Notes: generated by a model not told the origin, from the letters alone. A stretch of 64,000 nucleotides of DNA from Tateyamaria omphalii (GCF_019802125.1 NZ_JAHVHT010000001.1:744001-808000), one strand, 5' to 3'. Counted from the stretch's first letter, positions 25,485 through 33,188 are shown. A program made the numbers and translations.

Positions 25485-26018
25485 TTAGCCCGCTTCCAGC
25501 ACACCGCAAACAATGCGTGGACCGGCGCCGCCGATGGGCTGGGTGATCTGATCGTCCGCATTGGCGTGAATGACGATGGCAGTGCCGTCCTCATCCAGCA
25601 GTGGCAGGTCGCCCCCGTCGATCGACGCGCCATCCTTGAAGAATTGCATCTCACCCACACCATCGGTGCCCACGAAGATATTGCCCAGATCGCCCTTGCC
25701 CGGACCAGCCGGGTTCAGCAGACCATGCTCGCCTTCACCCTCACCATGGTGACCGTGCGAGGATTTGAAGCCGGTATCGGCAGCACAATGCGCCTTGGCG
25801 TGAAAGTGCACGCCCTTCTTGCCCGGCGGCAGGTCGCTGACCTTGATATGGACCAGCACACCATGAGGGCTTTGCTGCAGGTTGGCCATGCCGATGACCG
25901 CGCCCTCTAGGTTCTTCAGTTCAGCCGTCGCGGTTGTGCTGTGCCCACCGGCAAGCGCCGCTGTGCAGCCGAGCGCCAGAATGGTTGAGGTGAAAACGGT
26001 TCGCATAGTCTTGGTCAT
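25485..26018 (-). CDS. sodC: periplasmic Cu-Zn superoxide dismutase, altered zinc loop
   Basis: The 177-residue protein has a signal peptide (cleavage near ALAGGHS) and a Cu-Zn SOD beta-barrel that would dismutate superoxide in the periplasm. Copper ligands are present: HFH in GVHFHAKAHC, a further His in the loop, and H in VIHANADD. The disulfide Cys pair (AHC, IVCGVL) and active-site Arg (GPRIVCG) are also present. The loop that holds the zinc ligands is unusual: a His-rich insert (HGHHGEGEGEHG) is followed by GPGKGDLGN, where relatives have GPHAGDLPN. One zinc His is thus apparently lost while Asp stays. The start at 26018 has GGAG upstream. Confidence 0.85.
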   Translation of the reverse strand: MTKTMRTVFTSTILALGCTAALAGGHSTTATAELKNLEGAVIGMANLQQSPHGVLVHIKVSDLPPGKKGVHFHAKAHCAADTGFKSSHGHHGEGEGEHGLLNPAGPGKGDLGNIFVGTDGVGEMQFFKDGASIDGGDLPLLDEDGTAIVIHANADDQITQPIGGAGPRIVCGVLEAG

Positions 26019-26127
26019 TGTCAGAATGCTCCATCAGTGTTGTTTGCGAGTGCAGAAACAACCCGTGATGTTCGGGAGCTATTCGGTGCCAAGTTGTCGC
26101 ATCATGTGCGTGGCGGCAGCTTGCCGC

Positions 26128-27267
26128 TCAGTCGCGGGCAAAGGGCTTGGGCAGGTCGCGCAACGTGCGGGCGCCAAGCTGGCCCATGTTGGCCTTCAGA
26201 TCCTCGCGCAGGATATGGACCAGATGGTCAATCCCCTCGGGCCCAAGGGCGGCAAGGGCATAGTGCCAGGCCCGGCCCAGCATCACGAAATCAGCGCCGG
26301 ATGCCATGGCCCGCAGGATATCGAGGCCACCCTCGACCCCGCTGTCGAAGATGAGCGGCAGTTTCGTCGCGCGGCGGATCGCGGGCAACACTTCAATCGT
26401 GCCCGGCGCGGCGTCGAACTGCCGCCCGGCGTGGTTGGAGACCCAGATGGCGTCCGCGCCCAGCTTCTCCAATCGCTCGGCATCGGTGCCGCGCATAACG
26501 CCCTTGACTACGAAGGGCCCGTCCCACGCATCGCGCAGCCAAGACACATAGTCCCAGTCAGGTGAGGTGCGCAGCAAATAGCCCACATGGGCCGTCACCG
26601 GCAGGTTTTCCGTGGCTGTCGTCGTGTAGGCATCAAGCATCCGCATATGCGGCATGCCTTTGTGCGCCATCGCCATGGCCCAGGCCGGTCGCATCGCCAC
26701 CTGGGCCACAAGCCGCGGCGTCAGCCGGGGCGGGTTCGTGAGGCCGGATCGCGTCTGCCGTTCGCGCCGCGAGGCGACGGGGACATCGACCGTCAAGACC
26801 AGCGTCTTGAACCCGGATGTCTTGGCGCGGTGCAGCATGTCGCGGCGGATGCCTTCATCGCGAGGCGGGTACATCTGGAACCAGGCGTCGTCGCCCAGAA
26901 CGGGTGATACGTCTTCGGGGGAGGCAGCGGCCACGGTGGAGAGTGTGTAGGGCATGTTCAACCGCGCCGCGCCCTTGGCAAGATGCCGTTCCGCATCCGG
27001 CCACATCAGGCCCGACATGCCGACCGGGGCAATGCCAAAGGGCAGGGGGCGGTCGCGCCCCAGAAGCGTCGTGGACAGGTCTGGCTCAAACTCGCCATGC
27101 AGGATCGAGGGCATCAGGCCCACCCGGTCCAGTGCCGAGCGATTGCGGCGGCGGGTCGCTTCATCACCTGTACCGCTGTCCAGATACTCCCAGACGAATT
27201 TCGGGATGCGGGTGCGCGCACGGGCGCGCAGGTCGCTGAGAGCGGGATAGCGGCTATTGAGGTCCAT
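26128..27267 (-). CDS. lldD: FMN-dependent alpha-hydroxy-acid oxidase/dehydrogenase (L-lactate dehydrogenase type)
   Basis: The 379-residue TIM barrel belongs to the FMN alpha-hydroxy-acid dehydrogenase family, which oxidises L-lactate, glycolate or related acids. FMN and active-site motifs are visible: PFGIAPVGMSGLMWPDAE, FQMYPPRD, LVLTVDVPVASRRERQ, and the catalytic SNHAGRQFD with His as base and Arg for carboxylate binding. DSGVEGGLDILRA and GRAWHYAL bind the phosphate. I chose the ATG at 27267; an in-frame ATG at 27291 is possible. The substrate cannot be decided from sequence, so the symbol is by family only. Confidence 0.85.
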   Translation of the reverse strand: MDLNSRYPALSDLRARARTRIPKFVWEYLDSGTGDEATRRRNRSALDRVGLMPSILHGEFEPDLSTTLLGRDRPLPFGIAPVGMSGLMWPDAERHLAKGAARLNMPYTLSTVAAASPEDVSPVLGDDAWFQMYPPRDEGIRRDMLHRAKTSGFKTLVLTVDVPVASRRERQTRSGLTNPPRLTPRLVAQVAMRPAWAMAMAHKGMPHMRMLDAYTTTATENLPVTAHVGYLLRTSPDWDYVSWLRDAWDGPFVVKGVMRGTDAERLEKLGADAIWVSNHAGRQFDAAPGTIEVLPAIRRATKLPLIFDSGVEGGLDILRAMASGADFVMLGRAWHYALAALGPEGIDHLVHILREDLKANMGQLGARTLRDLPKPFARD

Positions 27268-27406
27268 GCGCGCGTTTATGACGAGCACCATGCGGACATG
27301 TCCAGAGAACCACGCAAATCAGCCCCTGAGTTAAATCATTTTTTAAGGACATTTTCGCAAAAGTGGATTCGTCGCTCATTACACACCACTGGGAAGGAAC
27401 TTGACC

Positions 27407-27889
27407 ATGCAAGCACTGATCATCGACCGGCAAGCGGATCGCCTCGACCACTGCCAGATCGCCCTCATGAACGCGGGCGTTCAAGTCACCGGCACGGGCA
27501 GTCTGCTGGTGGCCGAGACGTGTATTCAGCGGCTTGGAGTGGACCTTCTCGTGATCGAGAAGTCGACCATCGGGGATGCGCTGGGCGATACGATTGGCAT
27601 GGCGGAAGAGCGCAACAGCCATCTCGTATCCATCCTGCGGACACCCGATGTGGGCGAGGATCAGGATGCGCTATCACCCCATTTCCCATCCCTGCATTGC
27701 ATTGTCGGCCAAGACGTGTCGAACGAGGTGGCGATCAAGCTTGGTCTGGCGTCGCTGCGCGCGCAGGCGACCCGCTCGGTGATGCCGGCGCGTGCGCTGC
27801 GGGTCAAAAAGCCGAACCTTGAAGCTGCGCGCGCGGCCTATGCCGCCCGTGCCCCACAGGCTGACAATATCTTTGCCGAGGCGGTCTGA
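27407..27889 (+). CDS. degenerate receiver-like (REC) domain protein
   Basis: The 160-residue protein starts like a response-regulator receiver (MQALIIDRQADRLDHC; LGVDLLVIEKSTIGD). At the position of the phospho-acceptor Asp there is Glu51 (VIEKS), and the paired acidic residues near the N-terminus are reduced to one Asp. It therefore probably cannot be phosphorylated in the normal way. The C-terminal 45 residues are basic and alanine-rich (MPARALRVKKPNLEAARAAY). No DNA-binding domain is present. The ATG at 27407 has GGAAGG upstream. The function is unknown. Confidence 0.6.
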   Translation: MQALIIDRQADRLDHCQIALMNAGVQVTGTGSLLVAETCIQRLGVDLLVIEKSTIGDALGDTIGMAEERNSHLVSILRTPDVGEDQDALSPHFPSLHCIVGQDVSNEVAIKLGLASLRAQATRSVMPARALRVKKPNLEAARAAYAARAPQADNIFAEAV

Positions 27890-27911
27890 TCCCTCCGCCA
27901 AGATAGCCTAA

Positions 27912-27926
27912 GAACAGATCAAGAAC
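27912..27926 (+). promoter_or_regulatory. LexA (SOS) box upstream of uvrD/pcrA
   Basis: GAAC-AGATCAA-GAAC matches the alphaproteobacterial LexA operator GTTC-N7-GTTC read on the other strand. It lies 38 bp before the helicase ATG, a good place for repression. Confidence 0.75.
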
Positions 27927-27964
27927 AGCTTTCGCTTTGCCATGGGCCACGCTATGCTTGGCCC

Positions 27965-30394
27965 ATGAGCAGTTTTGACGAATTCGATGCCTTTGAAGGG
28001 GCCTCACTGTCTGCACGGGCCATGCAAGCGCGCCCGCAGCCGTATCTTGATGGGCTGAACCCGGCGCAGCGGGAAGCGGTCGAGAAGCTGGACGGCCCGG
28101 TTCTGATGCTGGCGGGTGCGGGCACGGGTAAGACGCGGGCGCTGACCGCGCGCATCGTGCATCTGCTGAACACGGGGCGGGCGCGTCCGAACGAGATCCT
28201 CGCCGTGACCTTCACCAACAAGGCTGCGCGCGAGATGAAGAACCGCGTGGGCCAGATGCTGGGCCAGCAGATCGAGGGGATGCCCTGGCTGGGCACGTTC
28301 CACGCGATCTGTGTGAAGCTGTTGCGGCGTCATGCGGAGCTTGTGGGGCTGAAGACCAACTTCACCATTCTGGATACGGACGATCAGATCCGGCTGCTCA
28401 AGCAACTCATTTCCGCAGCAAATATCGACGACAAGCGATGGCCGGCACGACAGTTGTCGAGCATCATCGACGGATGGAAGAACCGGGCGCTGACGCCGGA
28501 CAATGTGCCTGCTGTGGATGCGGGGGCCTACAACCACAAGGGTGTGGATCTGTATGCGCAGTATCAGGCGCGGTTGAAGGAGCTGAACGCCTGCGACTTT
28601 GGCGACCTGCTTTTGCACATGGTCACCATCTTTCAGACCAATCCGGACGTGCTGGCGCAATATCAGCGATGGTTCGCCTTCATCCTGGTGGACGAATATC
28701 AGGACACGAATGTCGCGCAATATCTGTGGCTTAGACTGCTGGCTCAGGGGCACAAGAACATCTGCTGTGTGGGTGATGACGACCAGTCGATCTATGGCTG
28801 GCGCGGGGCGGAGGTGGGCAACATACTGCGGTTTGAAAAGGATTTTCCCGGCGCGCATGTGGTGCGGCTGGAGCAGAATTATCGGTCAACTCCACATATT
28901 CTGGCTGCCGCATCCGGCGTGATTGACGGGAACGAGAACCGGCTGGGCAAGACGCTGTGGACGGATAAGAACGAGGGCGAGAAGGTGCGCCTGATCGGCC
29001 ATTGGGACGGCGAGGAAGAGGCGCGCTGGATCGGGGAAGAGATCGAGGCGTCCCAGAAAGGCACACGAGGTGTGCGGGCCATGTCCTTGGAAGATATGGC
29101 TATTCTGGTGCGGGCGTCGCATCAGATGCGCGCGTTCGAGGATCGGTTTCTGACAATTGGGTTGCCGTACCGCGTGATTGGCGGGCCGCGCTTTTATGAG
29201 CGGATGGAGATCCGGGATGCGATGGCTTATTTCCGCGTTGTCGTTAGTCCGGATGATGATCTGGCGTTTGAGCGGATCGTGAACACGCCCAAGCGTGGGC
29301 TGGGCGACAAGGCGCAGCAGACCATTCAGATCACCGCGCGCGCCAATGGTGTGCCGCTGGTGGAAGGCGCGCGGCTGGCGGTTGAGCGGGGGTTGATAAA
29401 AGGCAAGGGTGGCAATGAGTTACGCGCCCTAGTTGACGGGATTGCGCGGTGGCATTCAAAGCTGCGCGGGCCGCGGATCGTGGTGGCCGAGGACGACTCT
29501 GTTCTGGATGATGGCGAGAGGCCGCTGCGGGTCGAGTATGGTCCGCCGCCCATCAGTCATATCGAGTTGGCGGAGATCATTCTGGACGAGTCCGGGTACA
29601 CGGCGCATTGGCAGAGCGACAAGACTCCGGAAGCGCCAGGGCGGCTGGAGAACTTGAAGGAACTCGTGAAAGCTCTTGAATCATTTGAGAATTTACAAGG
29701 ATTTCTGGAGCATGTTTCGCTGGTTATGGACAACGCGAGCGAGGATGATGAGGCGAAGGTTTCGATCATGACGCTGCACGCGGCGAAGGGCCTGGAGTTT
29801 CCTCAGGTCTTTCTGCCGGGGTGGGAAGATGGGCTGTTTCCCTCGCAGCGGTCCATGGACGAGAACGGGGTCAAGGGGCTCGAGGAGGAGCGGCGCTTGG
29901 CCTATGTGGGCATCACGCGGGCGGAGGAGGTGTGCACGATTTCCTTTGCGTCGAACCGGCGGGTGTTCGGGCAATGGCAGTCGTCGATGCCGTCCCGCTT
30001 TGTCGATGAGCTGCCGGAGGATCATGTGGATGTGCTGACGCCGCCGGGCCTATATGGGGGTGGATTTGGGGCCGCGGCACCAAATATGGGGGGCGAGTCC
30101 CGTCTGCACCAGGCGGCGGCGGAAGCAAATGTTTACAACTCGCCCGGTTGGAAACGGTTGCAGGCGCGGGCCGGGGAGCGGCCGTTGAGCCAGCCGCAGG
30201 AGAGCCGGAATACTGTTATTGATCTGAATGCCGTGTCGGCCTTTACCGTGGGCGAGCGGGTGTTTCACCAGAAGTTTGGCTATGGCGCGATTGTGGGGAT
30301 CGAGGGCGACAAGCTGGAGGTCGACTTTGAGAAGGCGGGGCTGAAGAAGGTAGTCTCGCGGTTCGTGTCGGGGACGGATGATATTCCGTTTTGA
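27965..30394 (+). CDS. uvrD: UvrD/PcrA-type ATP-dependent DNA helicase
   Basis: The 809-residue SF1A 3'-5' helicase acts in nucleotide excision and mismatch repair and removes RecA. Motifs: Q-motif LNPAQREAV, Walker A GAGTGKT (51-57), motif Ia VTFTNKAAREM, motif II VDEYQD, motif III GDDDQSIYGWRGA, motif IV LEQNYRS, motif V VSIMTLHAAKGLEF, motif VI AYVGITRAEE. The C-terminal Tudor-like segment (VGERVFHQKFGYGAIVGIEGDKLEVDFE) that binds RNA polymerase in PcrA/UvrD is intact. An SOS box precedes it and an intrinsic terminator follows. Confidence 0.95.
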   Translation: MSSFDEFDAFEGASLSARAMQARPQPYLDGLNPAQREAVEKLDGPVLMLAGAGTGKTRALTARIVHLLNTGRARPNEILAVTFTNKAAREMKNRVGQMLGQQIEGMPWLGTFHAICVKLLRRHAELVGLKTNFTILDTDDQIRLLKQLISAANIDDKRWPARQLSSIIDGWKNRALTPDNVPAVDAGAYNHKGVDLYAQYQARLKELNACDFGDLLLHMVTIFQTNPDVLAQYQRWFAFILVDEYQDTNVAQYLWLRLLAQGHKNICCVGDDDQSIYGWRGAEVGNILRFEKDFPGAHVVRLEQNYRSTPHILAAASGVIDGNENRLGKTLWTDKNEGEKVRLIGHWDGEEEARWIGEEIEASQKGTRGVRAMSLEDMAILVRASHQMRAFEDRFLTIGLPYRVIGGPRFYERMEIRDAMAYFRVVVSPDDDLAFERIVNTPKRGLGDKAQQTIQITARANGVPLVEGARLAVERGLIKGKGGNELRALVDGIARWHSKLRGPRIVVAEDDSVLDDGERPLRVEYGPPPISHIELAEIILDESGYTAHWQSDKTPEAPGRLENLKELVKALESFENLQGFLEHVSLVMDNASEDDEAKVSIMTLHAAKGLEFPQVFLPGWEDGLFPSQRSMDENGVKGLEEERRLAYVGITRAEEVCTISFASNRRVFGQWQSSMPSRFVDELPEDHVDVLTPPGLYGGGFGAAAPNMGGESRLHQAAAEANVYNSPGWKRLQARAGERPLSQPQESRNTVIDLNAVSAFTVGERVFHQKFGYGAIVGIEGDKLEVDFEKAGLKKVVSRFVSGTDDIPF

Positions 30395-30442
30395 GGTCAG
30401 CGGGCTGAATGGTTAACGGGGCGTGCGGTGCCCGGGTCTGGC

Positions 30443-30555
30443 GAAACTGCACATTTTCATCTGAAAACTGCGCATTTTGACCCCGGTGAAACGGGGCGTT
30501 TTTTGGGTGTTTTGGCGGAACTGCACATTTTGGGGCTGAAACTGCGTGTTTTGCA
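30443..30555. repeat. four phased AACTGC repeats in the uvrD 3' region
   Basis: AACTGC followed by RYRTTTT-like bases occurs at 30445, 30466, 30519 and 30540. Spacings are 21, 53 and 21 bp, close to whole helical turns. Consensus is about RRAACTGCRCATTTT. A terminator lies between the second and third copies. Both flanking genes end here, so this is not a normal promoter region. Confidence 0.75.
30480..30505 (+). terminator. intrinsic terminator of uvrD
   Basis: CCCCG (30481-30485), loop GTGAAA, CGGGG (30492-30496), then CGTTTTTT. It fits a Rho-independent terminator 90 bp after the helicase stop. Confidence 0.8.
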
Positions 30556-30627
30556 GGGCGCAGCCACCCGCTTTGGCGTTAACGGACCGGTCACTTTTGG
30601 CCTGCCGTTAAGGTTTGCGCGGAAGGC

Positions 30628-31578
30628 TTAACTGTTTTGAAGGGTTTGGCCGCCGGGCGGCTCTGTTTGCTGACGCAAAGACGCCCGCCCGCCGACCCTG
30701 TTCGCGAGCGCGGGCCAGAGCTTGTCGGGGTTGCGCATGGTGTACATCCAGCAGATTTGGCCGTGTCGGTTCAACGCCACAGTGAAGAGCGTATGTGCCA
30801 CGCCGTTGTCGGTCATCAAAAGGGCGGGGTAGCCATTCGCTGTGACGGGTACGGGGATCCGGGTGCTTGCGTGTTTCAGTGAGACCGCGTGCGAGACCAG
30901 GAGGATGTCGTCAGGACCGACGAGCGGGCGGCGGGCGGCGCGGGCCTTGGCCCCGCCATCGGAGATCGCGATGGCGTCGTCCGAGAGGTACGCCTTGGCC
31001 GCGTCAAGGTCGCCCGTGGCGATGGCGGCGAGAAAGCCGCTGATCTGGGCGGCGCGTTTGCCTGCCGGTTGGGTGAGGTCCGGGGCGGATTGCGCGATGC
31101 GCCGGTGGGCGCGGCTGACGAGCTGGCGGCAGGCGGCTTCGGATTTTCCCAGCGTGTCCGCGATGTCGGCATAGGACGCATCGAAGGCTTCGCGCAGGAC
31201 AAAGGCTGCACGTTCACTGCTGGGCAGCGTGTCCATCATCCAAAGGAGCGCGAGTTCGCAGTCCTGGGCTTGGGCAAAGCTGTCCTCGGCTGTGTGGGTG
31301 TCGACGATCAGCGGTTCGGGCAGCCAAGGGCCCACATAGGTTTCGCGCCGCGCCTTGGCCCGGCGCAGGCTGTCGATGGCCACGCGCGTGGCGGCGGTGC
31401 GTAGCCATGCGGCGGGGGTGCGGATGGCGGCGTGATCGGCGGTGGACCATTTGAGCCATGTGTCCTGTACCGCATCCTCGGCCAGTCCCCGTTCGCCCAG
31501 CATCCGGTAGCACAGGGCCGTAAGCATCGGCCGCTGTGCTTCGAACTGTTCGGTCCACTGTGTCTGTGGCCACGTCAT
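30628..31578 (-). CDS. ECF41-type (SigJ-like) sigma factor with C-terminal SnoaL-like domain
   Basis: The 316-residue protein has a sigma-2 region (residues ~10-75; TALCYRMLGERGLAEDAVQDTWLKW) and sigma-4 (~115-165; LPSSERAAFVLREAFDASYADIADTLGKSEAACRQLVSRAHRRI). A ~110-residue SnoaL/NTF2-like extension then runs to the end. This architecture defines the ECF41 group, whose extension controls activity in place of an anti-sigma factor. ECF41 genes commonly lie next to a carboxymuconolactone decarboxylase-like gene, as here; the two overlap by 4 bp. I set the start at 31578. The inducing signal is unknown. Confidence 0.88.
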   Translation of the reverse strand: MTWPQTQWTEQFEAQRPMLTALCYRMLGERGLAEDAVQDTWLKWSTADHAAIRTPAAWLRTAATRVAIDSLRRAKARRETYVGPWLPEPLIVDTHTAEDSFAQAQDCELALLWMMDTLPSSERAAFVLREAFDASYADIADTLGKSEAACRQLVSRAHRRIAQSAPDLTQPAGKRAAQISGFLAAIATGDLDAAKAYLSDDAIAISDGGAKARAARRPLVGPDDILLVSHAVSLKHASTRIPVPVTANGYPALLMTDNGVAHTLFTVALNRHGQICWMYTMRNPDKLWPALANRVGGRASLRQQTEPPGGQTLQNS

Positions 31579-32123
31579 GCAGGGGCCGGGTCCATGAGGG
31601 TGACAGAGGTGCCGCCAACCTCGAGCCGTTGGCAAAGCTTGCCGTGGCCCATGCCGCGTTTCAGGACGGGGTAGGCCCGGGTGAACGCGGAGGCGAAGGA
31701 GGCGGCGATGACGGCGCGGGGGCCGTGCGCTTCCTCGATCCGCGCGCGCAGGGCGTCGAGCGTGTCGTCGCCGCGGATGGCGGCCCAGGCGAACTGGTAA
31801 CCGAGGCCGAAATCGCCTGCGGCATCCGCGTTGCCGTTGAGGCAGGCCTGTATGTCGGCTGCCCGCGCGCCGAAGGCCAGTGCCATGTCGACGGTGAGCT
31901 GGGCGCAGGGGCCGCAATCACCCTCGACCGCGGAGCCGACCATGGCGCCCATGCGGATGTGATGTGCGCTGGCAGGTCCAGCGTAGTTGCTGACCTTCTG
32001 GAACAGGGCCAGACGCAGCCCGGCCCGTGCGTCGGTGTCGATGATGTCGTGCTGGTACTGGGCGTTGTAGTTGAATGCTTGGGCAAAGCGGCGGGTGCCG
32101 GCGTGGAGGATTGCGCGGATCAT
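31575..32123 (-). CDS. carboxymuconolactone decarboxylase/AhpD-like protein, ECF41-linked
   Basis: The 182-residue helical protein carries an AhpD-like redox motif EGDCGPCAQL (Cys70, Cys73) and an upstream HHIRMG segment. CMD-family proteins with C-x-x-C are often thiol peroxidase-like. Its stop overlaps the sigma factor start by 4 bp and its start overlaps the stop of the membrane protein gene. It is thus the probable target or partner gene of the ECF41 sigma factor. The substrate is unknown. Confidence 0.75.
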   Translation of the reverse strand: MIRAILHAGTRRFAQAFNYNAQYQHDIIDTDARAGLRLALFQKVSNYAGPASAHHIRMGAMVGSAVEGDCGPCAQLTVDMALAFGARAADIQACLNGNADAAGDFGLGYQFAWAAIRGDDTLDALRARIEEAHGPRAVIAASFASAFTRAYPVLKRGMGHGKLCQRLEVGGTSVTLMDPAPA

Positions 32124-32503
32124 GGGTGAGACTCCTTGGGTTCTATTGAGGAAGCGATGGCGAGGCTTGTCCAGACCGGAAGCTGGAGACCTGCGAGGTT
32201 GACGAGGGCGATGGTGTCGAGCGGCACGCCGCGCTCGATCCACAGCAGGATGTGGAAGAGCGCGTGGAGCGCGGGCCATGCGAGCCCGACAAGCAGCACG
32301 GCACGTTGGCCCGTGCGGCAGCCATGCAGAACAGCGAGCCCGCTGACCGCGAAGATCAGGACGATGTCGCGGATGAAATGCAGGTTGAACGGCCCCATGG
32401 CCGCGACGCCCGGTGTCAGCCTGTACCAGCTGAGCGGGGCCGCCCACATGAGGGCCGAGGTGATCAGGAAGTAGGCTCCGACGAGCCAGAGAATGCGCAC
32501 CAT
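32120..32503 (-). CDS. small four-helix membrane protein in the ECF41 unit
   Basis: The 127-residue protein has four hydrophobic segments (about 4-24, 40-60, 70-92, 103-123) with polar turns WYRLTPG and RTGQRA. It is translationally coupled to the CMD gene by a 4-bp overlap. AGGAACC lies upstream of the ATG at 32503; a longer frame from 32563 is possible. I do not recognise a family. The arrangement membrane protein-CMD-sigma suggests a role in the stress response controlled by the sigma factor, but this is inference. Confidence 0.6.
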   Translation of the reverse strand: MVRILWLVGAYFLITSALMWAAPLSWYRLTPGVAAMGPFNLHFIRDIVLIFAVSGLAVLHGCRTGQRAVLLVGLAWPALHALFHILLWIERGVPLDTIALVNLAGLQLPVWTSLAIASSIEPKESHP

Positions 32504-32587
32504 GTCTTTGGGTTCCTGTTGTTGTCGGAACTTGTGACGGCTGGGCGCTGCGGGATGTGACATGCCCGCGCGATTTTTTGGGTGCTG

Positions 32588-32880
32588 AAAAAGAAAAAGC
32601 GGCGATCCCAGGGAGGAGGAGGGGATCGCCGCCGTCTTGATGCCCGCCGGTCAGGGAGGAGGAGGACCGGATCGGACACATCTGGTGCACCGTTTGGTGC
32701 GGTATTCGCGCGACGACATCCGGGAGGAGGTGAATGCCGCCGCTCTTGCAACATCGCGTCGGTCAGGGAGGAGGAGGACCGGGGTGCGATGTATCGCTTT
32801 GTTCAAAGTGCGGCGGCGCCAGGGAGGAGGAGGGCGCCGCCGCCAATTTCAGATGCCCTCAGGGAGGAGGAGAGGGCGAT
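32588..32880 (-). ncRNA. CcsR-like small RNA array (six stem-loops with C-rich loops)
   Basis: Read on the minus strand, the region is a run of hairpins whose loops read CTCCTCCTCCCT. Stems (plus coordinates): 32855-32860/32872-32877; 32810-32820/32833-32843 (11 bp); 32760-32764/32777-32781; 32699-32707/32732-32740 (larger loop with CCTCCTCCC); 32647-32652/32665-32670; 32599-32609/32622-32632 (11 bp). This order starts next to the DUF1127 gene stop. The layout matches the R. sphaeroides CcaF1-CcsR1-4 locus, where stress-induced RNAs with a CCUCCUCCC loop follow a DUF1127 gene. Here there are five clear units and one diverged unit. The C-rich loops are complementary to ribosome-binding sites. 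Confidence 0.85.
32591..32632 (-). terminator. terminator of the CcsR-like transcript
   Basis: The last hairpin GCGGCGATCCC/GGGATCGCCGC (11 bp) is followed on the minus strand by TTTTTCTTTTT (32588-32598). It is both an array unit and an intrinsic terminator. Confidence 0.8.
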
Positions 32881-32897
32881 CTGATCTCGTGTGTTCC

Positions 32898-33128
32898 TTA
32901 GGCCGCCACGTCCTGTGCCGATTCCCATGCCACGCGCTTGAGTTCCGACCGGTGCAGGCCCAGATCGGCCAGTTCGCGGTTGGACAGGGCGTTCAGCTCG
33001 GTCAGCGTGGTGCGGTAGACGCGCGCCTTGGCGCGGCGCTCTGCGGCGGCTTCGAATACGCGTGCAGCGGTGCCCAGGATGCGTTCAACCAGGTCGCTGC
33101 GCTGTGCTACATCGTTGTAATAGGCCAT
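32898..33128 (-). CDS. ccaF1: DUF1127 protein, CcaF1-like RNA-binding protein
   Basis: The 76-residue basic protein ends with the DUF1127 core: TLTELNALSNRELADLGLHRSELKRVA. That motif, rich in Arg and preceded by a helical segment (VERILGTAARVFEAAAERRAKARVY), binds RNA in characterised members. In R. sphaeroides the CcsR RNAs are processed from the 3' UTR of this gene, and the CcaF1 protein influences sRNA levels. Here the CcsR-like array begins 20 bases after the stop. I set the start at 33128; the frame further upstream crosses the promoter. The name is by locus similarity. Confidence 0.85.
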   Translation of the reverse strand: MAYYNDVAQRSDLVERILGTAARVFEAAAERRAKARVYRTTLTELNALSNRELADLGLHRSELKRVAWESAQDVAA

Positions 33129-33160
33129 GTTTTTTGCCTCATGCTCATTTCGTTGATGGT

Positions 33161-33188
33161 TATATAGGCCTATGCTGCACCTGCACAA
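33161..33188 (-). promoter_or_regulatory. candidate heat-shock-type (RpoH) promoter of the DUF1127-CcsR unit
   Basis: On the minus strand TTGTGC (33183-33188), a 14-bp spacer and CCTATATA (33161-33168) resemble an RpoH -35/-10 pair. An inverted repeat (CAATGCTGC/GCAGC-A-ATTG) lies just upstream at 33201-33222. The homologous locus in Rhodobacter is under RpoHI/RpoHII control, which supports but does not prove this reading. Confidence 0.45.

Noticed and set aside
27329-27344. TTAA-N8-TTAA upstream of the receiver-like gene as a CtrA site
   Set aside because: The consensus is TTAA-N7-TTAA; spacing is off by one and the context gives no support.
32610-32871. GGGAGGAGGAGG repeats as a G-quadruplex or CRISPR-like array
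   Set aside because: Units lie in hairpin loops with unlike stems and irregular spacing, without spacers or cas genes; the sRNA array explains them better.
32582-33167. Plus-strand frames with EEEDR/GGGG repeats over the CcsR-like array
   Set aside because: The region is explained by stem-loops on the minus strand; the frames reflect GGAGGAGGA repeats.
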